From: Cryptomeria japonica
Lineage: Eukaryota > Streptophyta > Pinopsida > Cupressales > Cupressaceae
Length of the DNA: 64,000 nucleotides
Direction of reading: 5' to 3'
Assembly (NCBI RefSeq): GCF_030272615.1
Contig: NC_081411.1
Location: 213,275,744-213,339,743 of the forward strand
Positions within the stretch are counted from its first letter, which is position 1. Each line of letters begins with the position of its first letter. The position numbers and the translations under genes were made by a program. This document shows positions 35,555 to 47,098 of the stretch, piece after piece. Under the pieces are notes generated by a model. It was not told where the DNA came from, searched no databases, and saw nothing but the letters and a program-made list of their open reading frames with translations.

Positions 35555-36678
35555 TGTGTGTGTGAAAAGTGGTATGAGAATCTGTATCTGCAAGACACAA
35601 CACTTCAATCAAGTCATTACATGCATGGTTAATTAGATATAATCAATGAATAAATAAACCATAACAAATCAACCCATTGCCTTCTAAAAGATGCGAGTAT
35701 AAGATTTCTCTCAAATTATAAGCAATAACAGTGACTAGACAACATCAAGACGAAGGATTTTATCTATATGAACATGATGAATGCTAGATGGATGCAATAT
35801 TAATCTAACAATATTTTTGCAATATTAAACTAAATGATTTAATCAATATGAAATAATTAATATGCAATATTCAATGAAATCCTAGAGCAAAAACAATATA
35901 ATAACAATATATTCTCCAGCCTCTCTTTGAATGAGAGATGAGCCTGAATTTATAGAAAATTCAGAAAGAAACCAATGGCTAAGATCAACTGATGATGAGT
36001 GGTCAAGATTTTCCAAGAGGAAGCACAATCCAGGTGAATTGATGTGATTGGATGCTTTTCTCAGTTTTAAAGGAAATTGAACTAAAATTAAGATTAAATC
36101 AAGAAAAACCTGATTTAAAGGAAATTGAACTAAAATTAAGATTAAAATCAGAAAAAAACTGATTTATTCTATATTTCATTCAATTTTGATATTCAATTGT
36201 TTTAATTGCTTTCTTTGAGATTATCTATCAATTTTTAATTTGTTTTTTTTCAAGATTATCTCCAATTGATTTCTTTTCTCAAATTTTAATTCTTTTTTGT
36301 CAATTAATTCCTTTTTTGATTTATTTCCATTTTTGAAGATTTGTGCTCAATTGATTTATTTAATTTAAATTAATTCCTCTTTCTTGATTTGTTTCCTTTT
36401 TTGAAAATTTATGGTAATTTGATTTATTTAATTAAATATGCTAGGATATTTAATTAAAATAAATAAGATAATTGTTTTTATTTGATTTACTTGGAATGAT
36501 TTAATTAATTAAATAAATATTTAATTAATATTGATTGATTGATTTGCCATGTGACATTTGATGATTTTAGGAATTAATTGTGTGCTCAAGATTTATTTAA
36601 TTGCCTTTGGTTAGGACCTTGGTGACGTTGTCGAGATTAGGGGCCTATGGTTTAGATGACCATTTTTAGGGTATTATA
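35555..36678 (-). repeat. Tat 5' LTR
   Basis: 1,124 bp, matching 9357-10480 closely; a few dozen differences at most by eye. The last plus-strand bases read ATTATA where the other copy has ATTACA, so the terminal TG of the element start has mutated. The GAAGG target duplication follows directly. Confidence 0.95.
35948..35954 (-). promoter_or_regulatory. Putative TATA box of the Tat 5' LTR
   Basis: TATAAAT on the minus strand, about 725 bases into the LTR. The same site is kept in the other LTR (9750-9756). It is the clearest TATA-like motif found in the LTR on the element strand. Confidence 0.4.
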
Positions 36679-36683
36679 GAAGG

Positions 36684-38280
36684 TAGTTCTACCCCACCAA
36701 GATTCACTGATCATTGCTTGAGATGGTGCACAAATGCGAGAGATTGGAAAAACATCCCTCTAAGGTAGGTTAAAATAAGGCAATTCTTAGTTCCCAAAGG
36801 TGCCCAAAGGTCAATAATGCAACATAAGTACTTACGAGGTGAGTTTAAGGTAAAAGGTAATGTATTAAAAAAATGGTGAATGAAAAAGGCAAAATAGACT
36901 TTGAACAAATGTTTTAAATACTTTACAATTTCCAAGAGAGTGAGAATAAGAATTATGAAAAATACATTTCTCATCACCTTCCTTAATCTTATAAGTATAT
37001 TTTATGGAAGAAAAAACAACATTCCTATCATTACTTTAATCTCCAAAAGATTCTTGTCGCTAACTTTTCTTGATTATCACTAGGGGTTGGTTTTGTCTCT
37101 TGAGATGTAGGAAAAGTTATGACAGTAGATGGAGACGCATTGTTTTCTACTATTATAATAGTTCTATTATCAAGGAGTCTTTGTATTCCATATTGAAAAT
37201 TAGGACTATCATTTTCATTGTGGTCATTACTTTGATGATATGAGAAAAAGGGAGTATTTGAGGAAGAACAACATTTAGATGGATGATAGTGTTTATGTCT
37301 TGCAAAATAATCCTTCTACTTTTTCACTTTAAGGAGATCATCCATAGGTGAATGTTGAGGATCTCCTAAAGCTTCTTTACTAGTTTGTGAAGGAGGGTTT
37401 ATAGTGACTTTGGTACCTTGTTCATACTTTCCAAGTCCTTGTCCACTATAAAATTATTTTGATATTATATTAACCACTCCTATACAAATATTTGAATTGT
37501 GAAGAAGGACAATTATCTTGAACTTTTGTACAATTTGTAGTGCAAAGACACCTATATGGATAAAAGTGAAAGATAGATGAAGAAGGAATATCCCTTGTAG
37601 GGAGATTCTCCTTTCTATCATTGTTCATATCCTATTTGATAGGTTGGGAAGGAATATCATTATCATACAAGGATTCATATTTACTTAATGTTATGTGGGC
37701 ATAGATCATGAATAAAATTCATAACATCATCTTTTCGATAGGCGTGTTGATGGTTAAGAAAAGCTCTAGGAGAATAAGGGAAATCTAGAGAGATTGATAC
37801 ACCAACATTTTTATATTGCCCCCCTTGCACTAGGGTATGTGTATTAGAAGAAGATGGTGTCATGTTTCTCTTCAATACTTGCTCCCTATTAGAGAGATCA
37901 TTGATAGAAGTATTGGATCTTTCTTCATTCACATGAGATACCCTAGAAGAGATACAAGTGCTATTTTTTTCAATGTCATTTCTACGATTACCATTGTCTA
38001 CAAAGCTTCTATGTGATCTACATATGTAATACATTTTATTAAAAAATTTATCATAAAATAACATGCAACATAGATAAAAGCTTTGAGATGTGACTGATTA
38101 ATATGAAATATCTTTGACATTATAAAAATGTGATATTCCAAAGTGTTATGAATGAAAAGAAGCAATGCATAGTGAAAGAAACCATTATCCAACACATGAT
38201 TTTGATAAATGTGAGTAAAAAGAAATGTAATCATATATGAAATGACAAAAAAATTAGATTTAGTAAGTGCCATTATGAAT
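36684..38280 (-). pseudogene. Decayed minus-strand coding-like sequence with a G-patch-like motif
   Basis: Product not recognised. Minus-strand open stretches continue through stops and frame changes: 37681-38064 (127 codons, including SHRSFVDNGNRRNDIEKN), a run near 37500-37660, and near 37425-37470 residues YSGQGLGKYEQGTKVTI, which resemble a G-patch. Closest to the Tat site lies LWAPLGTKNCLILTYLRGMF (about 36760-36830). The sequence appears to continue at 8418-9351, on the far side of the Tat insertion. It could be an older retroelement's spacer and pol region or a dead host gene. No catalytic motif was found that would decide. Confidence 0.4.
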
Positions 38281-41012
38281 ACCTAAAATCAGATCTGAAA
38301 ACACAAGTTAAAAATTATGTAACCCACAAGTCCAATTTAGCAAACTAAATTAGGGTTTTTATGTATTTAACTTCTAAATTTTTGTTTTTAATTGGAAATA
38401 TGATCTCTGAGTGAAAATTAAAATGCATACAAATCAAATCTAAGACCATGAAAAATAAATTATCATGAAAGAAGTCAAGTTTACCAAACTGTAATGGTTG
38501 TAATTTAGAATTAGGATTTCAATTAAGATGATAAATCCACTAATTAGCCAAATTCATTCTTTAAAAAGGGGCAAATCCAATAAATCTATTCAAAATTCAA
38601 ATGTAGAAAGGGTTGAAATTTTGATTAGATTCATTGGCTATGTTTGCCACCCTCTTTTGGTTGAAATGTTTAAAGGTGAGTTGTGAATCAGGGCAAATAG
38701 GTGATCATTGAAGTGACTCGATGAATACATAATGCTATAGATATGTCATAGAGAGACAAACTAGGATTTGGGAAAAAGAATAAATTTGAAACCTATTCTC
38801 AAATGTTCGGCTTGATTTTTCAGGACCAAGTAGCAAAAATCCACCCCAGTCCTTTAAATTTTCCTTCGTCAAAAGCTAAACATGTTCGTCACTATTGACT
38901 CTATTGGAATTCCCGAGTACAACTCCACACCTATTTTTTTGCACACAAACATAGAGGGAAATATGTTGTGGGCCCCGATTTAGGAATTGACCTTGAATAA
39001 AATAATACAAATACTGAAATAAACGTTAAGAATAGATACCTAAGATCTGTAATGACTGATATTGATGATTCAATTCTCTTTGAGTGTAATCATAAATTTG
39101 ATATCTAATGGCATGACAAACACATGAACATGAAAAACCCTAATCACATGCACAAGCTTGCATGAAGATTACTGTAACTTTTCTCCACAATGCTTGAAGG
39201 ATGAAATGCAACCTTGAATCTTTGAAAATGCTTGGTGATGAATGCTTCACGAATGCATGAATGATGGGGATAGTTTGTTATTGATATCTAGGTTAAAATG
39301 AATTGATAGGATGTCTTTATATAGGGTTCCCTAGGTAAATTACTGATTAGGTTGACCTCCAATGGTCATGTGTAGCCATATGGATCAAAAACTATCAAGG
39401 TGATATAGGACTTGCCCCATTTCAAATTGGGGTCTATTTAAGGGCGACCATGGCACTTTGGGACACTCAACAAAGACAAATGAGAGAGGGATCTCCAAGA
39501 TAGGACCCACCAAATGTTGTTTATGACATCAACGTTGGAGAATAGGGTCAAACTGAACCTAGAGAGGGGATGGAGATAGGACATGCTAAAGTAGGAGCAC
39601 AAACATGAGGTGTAAATTGGACTGGTTGCAATTTATGATGCTAGAAGATCTAGAAAGTGCTTTTCGACAAAACATTCCACATCCTAGTGCTCGAAAACAA
39701 AAAGTTGTGATATGGGAATTCAGACATCACATAGAACTTCCACTTAGTGGATTGGTGAGTTGAGCCTCATCATTATATTATATCATTTGTTTCTCATATA
39801 GAGATGAGTCCCTCTGTAGCTCCATTTCCAATCAACTCAAAACCATTTGACTCTTCTTCTTCTTTAGACAATTTACAAGATTCAAGTACAAGGGTTCCAT
39901 AGTGGGACTCTAAAAACAATGCCACTCTAGAAGTCTCAAAAAATTCCCTTGTGAAAAGGGAATCCAAAACCTTTGATCTTTCAACTACATCTTTGGTTGC
40001 CCTAGTGTTGGATGGAGCTTGTTTTGAGGATGACATCGCTAATGATTGTCTCATGTAGAACACATAGATATCATTTCAATATGATCAGGCATAGACATAA
40101 GTTAAGAGGAGGAAATCTCCCTCGTCAAGACCCTCGCACCAAACGATGCTTATATGTTCAAAGAGAGGGGAAAACCTCAAATTTGTGATTAACCATGATT
40201 GTTGATAGATAATGTCTTAAGAACTTGTAACTTCATGTTATAATGGACTGACAAATTGTTTAGGGATATTAGAATTTTACCAAAGAACGAATAATCATTC
40301 TGCACCCTTGTCGTCACGACATACAAGTTATTATTGTTATTATTTCTCTATGATGTACCTATGGCTGCCCTTATGCATCAAAACAAAATATATTAAGAAA
40401 CAAATGTCCAAGCCATTAGAGAATTGAAGTGCTAGGGAAAAACATAGGTAGGAGGTAAAATAGCGAGTCTCAACAAATATAAATAAAGCAAGTACAATTT
40501 ATAAAGATCATCACTACTTTTATATCTCGAGATATTGACTCGTATCAAATATTTAATCCCCATTCTGACGAGTGAACTTCTCAATTCAAATACGTGGTGT
40601 TCTTTTTCATTGGTCAAGACTCGAAATTATCTAGACCACATGGAAACTTCATTCCAGTTTCCAGAATAACTTAAATACAGCAGTTTACGTGCCTTAATAT
40701 TGATGTTGAGGAGTAGAGTTCCAAGTGCTGCTCTGTCAGTCAAGAATAAAATCTTTGGTCGTTTTCATAAATCTTTTCGTACTTTATCCAGTAGAACTTC
40801 AAATTTTACATATGATTTCATATGAAATTTCCATCTTTGATGACATATGCAGGCTTAAAGAAAGACAGCTGTTCATCTTCCCTTGATTTATGTAATTTAC
40901 CAATTCTTGTTTGTCGTCATTATTAAGTTTTTTGACTGAATTATTAAATAAAAATTCTCTGTTCTTCAACGCACGCGGGTTTGACTGTTAAACCCTCCAA
41001 GCAGGAGTAGCA
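38281..41012. other. Unassigned 2.7-kb region
   Basis: AT-rich, with no LTR pair, RNA gene or strong coding signal found. One 89-codon minus-strand open stretch (39794-40063) has protein-like composition (SSSKQAPSNTRATKDVVER and a run of glutamates) but is unrecognised and may be chance or an old exon. A stretch near 38880-38990 and another near 39400-39620 have the even composition often seen in old, decayed repeats. Confidence 0.5.
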
Positions 41013-43754
41013 ATGAAGCAACCTTCTATGGTGAGTACATCTATCCTGAGTTTCAAGAGACCATATTTAAAGAATCGACCCACCATGAAACAAAAATTAT
41101 TCCAAGAAGAGCAGAGGGGTTTTGAAATGTTGGGGATTCAAAACTTTGCAGGAGTCAAGTACTAAAACGGCTAACCTCACTAATACATTTTTTTTTTCTG
41201 TTTCAATCTATGTAATCTGTCTTTTCAAGTTTAAGAAACATTCTATTTTTGTTGTAGGTTGAGTGAAAGTGGCAGTACTCCATATCGATCTCAAGAACTG
41301 AAGATGAATAATGTTGAAGGCTCTACATCGTCCAATGCCATGATTTCCAATTCTCGTTCAGATTTCCCCTTTGATTTAGCTATATCTTATATAGACCATG
41401 CTTTGTCCCCTTTTACTAATGAGGTAAACCCAAATTATTTGGTATTTTGGATTTAATAGTTATCATTAAGCCATTCTCAACGATGTTTGTTATTTTGGAA
41501 TTTTGATCATAATAAGCTATAACTTGTTCATTCCATCATTTCATATTTGTAGGGCTCACCTTGTCAAATCAGAACAAAACTGAGGGATATAATGGCTCCC
41601 ATTGCATCAGATTTTTCGCAGATTTGTGATGGTATTTCAGAAGTTTCAATAATGTTTTCAAGCGAGGTAATCAATTGTACTAATCTGAAAAGTATATGGA
41701 AAGAAACAACTGAATTTGTTATAAGTACTTATTTTTGTTTATTTTAAAAATTTCTAGTTCTTTCACTAATAAAAATGGTATATGTCTTCAAATTTTCTTA
41801 TTCTTATTTCTTAAATCTCTAATTTAATAGATGTTTCTTCATTTTAATTAGGAATCCACTAGATCTCTATCTGGTTGAGTATACAGAGTGGCCATGGAAT
41901 TATTGAAAGGAGTGGGGAATACACATTGGACTGCAGTGGCACTTTTAGCAATAGCTAAAGTGTTAGAAAGATTAGACAAGATTTCTACAAATGACAGGGA
42001 TTGCATAGACCTTCTGAAAAGCCTGCTTGACCTTACTAAGTTTATCAAAATGGTGAAAGATATCAATTCTGATTTTGATAGAGTTATTTTAGCAAAAATG
42101 AAAGAAGCTCTACATTTGATATTGAGTGGTTCGATTTTGTGTCTTTCCTTTATCACAAGCAGTAAATGGTCCAAGTATGTACTTTACGCCATCTATTTCA
42201 TTTTTGCTTTTATTGTGAACTCAAAAAAATAAAAACTGTCTACAGACATTTCTTTTACTGAAAGCATTCATTTTCTCCATGACATTTGTCTGATAAATTG
42301 GTACCACTGTTTATGAACAAAAAGGTTTGTGTTCACTAAGAGTATTAGCGAAGAACTTGTCTATCTACGGGGCAAAGTAGAGAGCATGAAAATTGATATT
42401 CTTCTTCGCATGAATCTCCTAATGATGAAATCTCTTACCACGCAACCATCAAATCAGCAAAATCTTACTGCACAGCCGCAGGACAGTAATGATCCAGGTA
42501 ATTATTTCGAAGCCTTTTCACTGCACGTAGAATCAATAAATTAAATTATAGGAGAAGACTTTTTTAGGCGCACAACTCTGATCTAGAATGGTATAAATTC
42601 ATAAGTAGAACAGTTTTTTTTCCCCTTTTCAGAGTGTGTCAATTTATGATTAGGAATATTGGAAAATTATTTCTACTTATCAAAGGTTCTATGATAAATA
42701 GTTTATAAGGTACAATATTTGTTGGATATCATGAAATAGATTGATTTTAGAGAAAACTTCATAACTAACCAAATTTGAATTGAGTCTTACAAATAGAGTG
42801 ATTTCAGATGCCTCACTTTTATAATATAATAGTACTAAAAGAACTATTCATTTTTATGAAAGATGAATTCACATGAATCATAACTCATAAAATATAGATC
42901 ATCCAGTTTTAATAGTTTTTTTAAAAATATATTATCAATTAATTTGTGATTCTATTTTTATTTCAAAGTAGAATGATTTCATTCTTACCTCTACAAAGAT
43001 CATATTTTTACACAAAACAAAATTCGATTCTGATCTGAATTCGGGTGACAATACTTGAGTGAGAACCTGCGGTATCCTGATCTAAGAGCTTAAGGCGAAG
43101 CCCTGAAAGAACATGCCTACACTTATATGGGACAGGCCAAAATTTCAAGGGCTGAAAATGCCCCGAAAGCTTTCAAAAACGCCAAATGCTAACATATAGA
43201 AAAACTAGAAAAAATATAAAAATATTATTTTAAATATTTCAAATTTGTTTCTGATCAGATCCCTCGAAATCTTATAAAAAAAAATGAAGTCCAAATTCAT
43301 TTCAAACTTCTGACCGATAAAGTTTAGCTGTGAATTTGAAATAACCCTGCACGCAATCCAATGACGTTGATTTCTAGATTAGAATTGTGTTCACCTATTA
43401 TTAGAACTTATCTTTTTAATCAGCTGTAACATTGAGCTGTTAAATTGTACAAAAACAGGTGAAATGGCAAATATATTTACAAGAGTTCATAGAGCTTCAG
43501 ACACCATTTCCCCAGAATGTGGTAACTGCAATAATCTTACCAGGAAAAAGCGTTGCCAAGGAAGGCGAAGGCTACTCCCGGAGTTTGTCACATTTGGAAG
43601 ATTTTTAAAGACTACAGCGAAAGGCCTTATAAAATTCCTCGCATGTATTTTTAAGGTATGCCGAATGTCTGTGCATACACATTCGTTCAGAGAAAATGAA
43701 GACGTAATACCTCTATTGAAATCGACTCAAGAGTTTTTCCCAAAGCAACTCTGA
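41013..43754 (+). pseudogene. Six-exon plant gene model, unrecognised helical protein, one in-frame TGA
   Basis: Exon borders with GT-AG introns and consistent phases: a 5' exon ending 41030; 41258-41423; 41553-41666; 41852-42174; 42325-42497; 43459-43754. The ATG at 41013 is a short upstream frame that meets a stop in exon 2, so the main start is the ATG at 41304. The joined frame is about 340 codons, with one internal TGA at 41876-41878; the stop is at 43752. Exon 4 encodes a helical, leucine-rich stretch (ELLKGVGNTHWTAVALLAIA) and a hydrophobic segment (LILSGSILCLSFI). The last exon is basic. The helical part faintly recalls N-terminal domains of STAND/NLR-type immune proteins, but this is a guess. 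It may be a truncated copy, or translation may begin at the ATG at 41894. Confidence 0.55.
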
Positions 43755-44184
43755 TAAGAAACTGGCCAGATCTTGGATGTCATGGAAAAGGAAATTTGAA
43801 TGTAGATATAGAATCATTCTTTTTTCCTCTGATGTAAGTCAATCTTATAATTTTGGTGTTATATGCAGTGGCTAAGCTAATTCTTTTAATACTGATTCTT
43901 GAAAATTGGAAGTTTTGGTGGACAAGATGTTTATTTATTATTATTTTTTTTTCATCCATTAAACATGAACACCTTCATCAGTCTAATATTCTGAATCATG
44001 TGGGGTCTTGTACTGCAGAAAATGAGTTGCTTTGGTCTATGATTGTGTGTCCAGCAGAATTCTGTAATGACTTTCACGATCACATGGATTAAACTGGAAT
44101 ATAAAACACTATTTACATAAGGTTCTGGGTAAAATATTTAGATAATTATTTGAGAGTTAATAATGAAAATAGAAGTTTTCAGAC
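43755..44184. other. 3' flank of the gene model
   Basis: Non-coding, T-rich stretch between the stop codon and the Copia-2 target site. It may hold the 3' UTR. No clear polyadenylation signal was chosen. A 79-codon open stretch here has no protein-like features. Confidence 0.5.
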
Positions 44185-44189
44185 ATGTA

Positions 44190-45517
44190 TGTTGACTCTT
44201 GATTGCCCTTGACGACAAAAAAAAAGGGGTGACATCTTGAAAGGCATGTTGATAAATCATTGGCATATTTTTATTAATAATGCTATCATGCCTCATCTGC
44301 ATATTGTTCAGTGAAATTTATGATGTGTACAACCACGTAATGACTTGGCATCAACTTACTTGGCATTCTTGCATGAGACTCTATTGTGGACTTCAAATGT
44401 TTTGAAATCCTATTTTATATTTTGGTTTTTAAGTGGTAAAAGAAAAAATAAACAACAGTGTTTTATTTTGTTGCACAAACCCTAGAAGGTGCCGCCATGG
44501 GTAATTTGAAGGCTTTAATAATGATTTTTCTATTTCAGATTTTTACAGATGTAAAAAGAGATGAGCAGGAATAAAGAGTTTGATGGTTTTTTTTTTCACG
44601 GTCATGTAACTATTTTTTTTAAAGATAACAAAAGTTTTACAAGGGTTTTATATGCTATAAACAAAAGATTCGTTGTTCATACGGATTTCAGTTTTCTGGA
44701 GCAGATTTATAACTATTTTTAAATGTTATACAAAAATCATGTTTCCGTTTAGAAACCCTAACTAATTTAGTTACCCTATTTTGGAAGGTTGTTTTTCGAA
44801 CAGTTTTGATTTAAAAAAAAAAAATAGTTCATTTCAATTTTGGAACCGATTCTACATCTTTGGGCATTTATACATATCATGGCCATGACATTTTGGAAAA
44901 GTGTGTGTGAGTGTGAAAAAAAAAAAGGCATAGTGTGAAAACTCTGTTTTTTCAGAAGTTCAGTGTGGATCTAATTTTGGAAATCAAGGGCAAAAAGGAT
45001 TATTGTATTTCATACAAATAACAGAGTATACAGAGTATGTGATTTCTCTGCACTTTATATAGGAGTATATTTGTAAAAGGAAATTGTTTTAGTCATACTC
45101 TTATAATCTCAAAGTTGCACAAGTATATTTCTGCAATTATGATGTGGTTGTTGCTCCTTGAAGACAATGTACAGAGTTGGTTCTCATTGTTATAATAAAA
45201 AGGATCTTTACGAGTGGTTTTTCTACCCCAAGAGGGTTTTCCACTCATGAAATCTTTGTGTCATGTGTCAAAAGTTTTCCATTAGTTTCATGCTCTGATA
45301 TGTTGGATTATTTTATTTGTTTTGCATTGTGCTAATTCATACAATTGTTGTTTTATATCTGCACGTTCCATGTTACTGTGTCAATTATAAAATTAAATGT
45401 TATTTACTTCATTTCTAAAATTTCAACTTCTCTTTCAAAACTTCTTGTATGAGTTAATTTCTTAGACTCTAATTCACCCCCCCCCCCCCCCCTCTTAGAG
45501 TCAATTCACTTCCAACA
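44190..45517 (+). repeat. Copia-2 5' LTR
   Basis: Starts TGTTGACTCTTG and ends CACTTCCAACA. It is about 109 bp shorter than the 3' LTR because three segments are missing, each flanked by short repeats in the longer copy. A cytosine run of about 15 bases lies near its end (45477-45492). Confidence 0.95.
45054..45061 (+). promoter_or_regulatory. Putative TATA box of Copia-2
   Basis: TTTATATAGG in the 5' LTR, about 460 bp upstream of its end. The 3' LTR copy has lost two bases here (TTTATAGG near 51479), so the two promoters may differ in strength. Inferred from sequence only. Confidence 0.45.
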
Positions 45518-45519
45518 AG

Positions 45520-45531
45520 TGGTATCAGAGC
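45520..45531 (+). other. Copia-2 primer binding site (initiator tRNA-Met type)
   Basis: TGGTATCAGAGC lies two bases after the 5' LTR end and exactly matches the plant initiator tRNA-Met complement. Confidence 0.92.
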
Positions 45532-45590
45532 GTAGGATCCCTCCATATAGGTCTTTCCTAGGGATTGTTCCTGGTTGTTTGGAAGTTCAA

Positions 45591-47086
45591 ATGGCTCAAA
45601 ATCAAGAAGGTGCTTCACTTTCCAGAGCTCCTCTTTTTGATGGCATTGATTATGTGTTCTGGAGAATTCGAATGGAAACATATTTGATCTCTGTTGATCT
45701 TAATGTGTGGAATATTGTTACAACTAAGTATAAAGTTCCCGATATTATTCCTACAGACCCTGATGATAAAACAAAATATGAATTAAATGCTAGGGCCAAA
45801 CATGCACTCCTATGTGGTCTTACAAAGGATGTGTTTGTAAAGGTCATGCATTGTAAGTCTACCCATGAGATTTGGGATAAACTAGAAACAATTTATCAAG
45901 GAGATAAAAAAGTAAAAGAATCAAAGATTCTCACACTCAAAAATCAATTTGAGGCATTGAAAATGAAAGATGATGAAACTATTGCAAGCTATTTTCTAAG
46001 AATTGATGAGATAGTAAACTCTGGAAGAGGTCTTGGTGAAACAGTGGATGAACAAGATGTTAGAAAAGTCATTAGAACCTTATTGCCAAAATTTGAAACT
46101 AAGGTTTCAACCTTAGAAGAAAAGAAAAGCTTTTCTACAATGACTTTTGATAATCTGAACTTTCAGATGCTATTGAAGCTCTACTTGTTAAAAAATTGAA
46201 AAAGAAATATAAGGGTAAATTACCCTTCAAATGTTTTAATTGTGGGAAAACTGGGCACTTTGCTGCTCAATGTCCTCTAAGTGATCTAAATAGCGAAGAA
46301 GAAAAACTAGAAAAATTCTACAAAAAGAAAATGTGGAATCCTAAAAAGAAATTCAATACCTTTAAGAAAGAGAAGAGTCTCTTCACAAAAGAAGACTCTG
46401 AAGGAGAATCAGATGATTCACCTTGTGAAGTAGATGAGACACTTTTTATGGCAGAAATAGAATCTTCTTCAACTAGCAAATCTGAAAATCAATCTGTTCT
46501 AGACCAAGGTGAAATTGATCTTGAGGGAGAGTTACTTTGTGCTCTCAAAGAAATAAAAGGATTAAAAAAATTAGTAGTCTCACATGAAAGTTCAAATCAG
46601 ATTCTACGAGTTGAATTGAATGACTCAAATTTAGCAAATGAAAATCTAAAATCTCTTCTTGAAGATAGAGATAAGAAAATCAAAGTTTTAGAACAACAAG
46701 TTTCTTCTCTGCAAAAACAAGTTGGTCAATATGAGAGTACTATGCATCTGAATGATATTCTTGATAAACAAAAACATCACAAAGATCTAACTGGTGTTGG
46801 TTTTTGTAAGGACAAAACAGAAAATCAGAATTTTAAGACAACAAACAGAAATCCAACATATTCTCTTAATAGATCTTTTAGATTTGGTTTCTTCAATGGA
46901 TATTGTTTTTATTGCAATAAGTTTGGTCACAAGGTTAGTACTTGCAAATTTATAAAGCACAGAACTCCTATGTTTGGACACAAAAAAAATTATGGATTTT
47001 CAAATATGGTAAAATGTTTTAAATGCAACAATTTTGGGCATACTACTAGACAATGTAAATCAAAACAAAGTGATGAAAAACAATAA
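45591..47086 (+). pseudogene. gag: Copia-2 gag with coiled coil and three zinc knuckles (degenerate)
   Basis: Starts at the ATG at 45591 (MAQNQEGASLSR), 60 bases after the primer site. The N-terminal UBN2-type gag region has DYVFWRIRMETYL and IWDKLETIYQGDKKVKE. A one-base frameshift near 46160 moves the frame, which continues from 46196. Three CCHC knuckles follow: CFNCGKTGHFAAQC (near 46230), CFYCNKFGHKVSTC (near 46900) and CFKCNNFGHTTRQC (near 47020). Between the first and second lies an acidic stretch and a probable coiled coil (LEDRDKKIKVLEQQVSSLQ). A TAA at 47084 separates gag from protease in the same frame. Three knuckles plus a coiled coil are typical of Sirevirus gag. All three knuckles keep every metal-binding residue. 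Confidence 0.92.
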
Positions 47087-47098
47087 AAACCTAAGTTT

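Larger units (their letters stand above)
9357..36678 (-). mobile_element. Ty3/gypsy Tat-type LTR retrotransposon, minus strand, split by a nested LARD
   Basis: The element is flanked by GAAGG (9352-9356 and 36679-36683) and has two 1,124-bp LTRs. Without the nested 12.4-kb insertion it is about 14.9 kb. On the minus strand the order is LTR, tRNA-Lys primer site, long leader, gag, protease, spacer with a G-patch-like motif, reverse transcriptase, RNase H, a second RNase H, integrase, a 2.9-kb non-coding region, and LTR. Integrase after RNase H defines Ty3/gypsy; the second RNase H and the long region after integrase are hallmarks of the Tat clade. From 33277 to about 13796 one frame can be followed if the LARD and one GAAGG copy are ignored, broken by stop codons. 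A single-base loss then shifts the frame inside integrase. Confidence 0.95.

Noticed and set aside
38281-41012. A further LTR element in the unassigned region
   Set aside because: No LTR pair, primer site or pol motif was found; only a weak 89-codon open stretch at 39794-40063.
41013-41030. ATG at 41013 as the start of the host gene
   Set aside because: After splicing to exon 2 it reaches a stop within three codons. The open frame starts at 41304.
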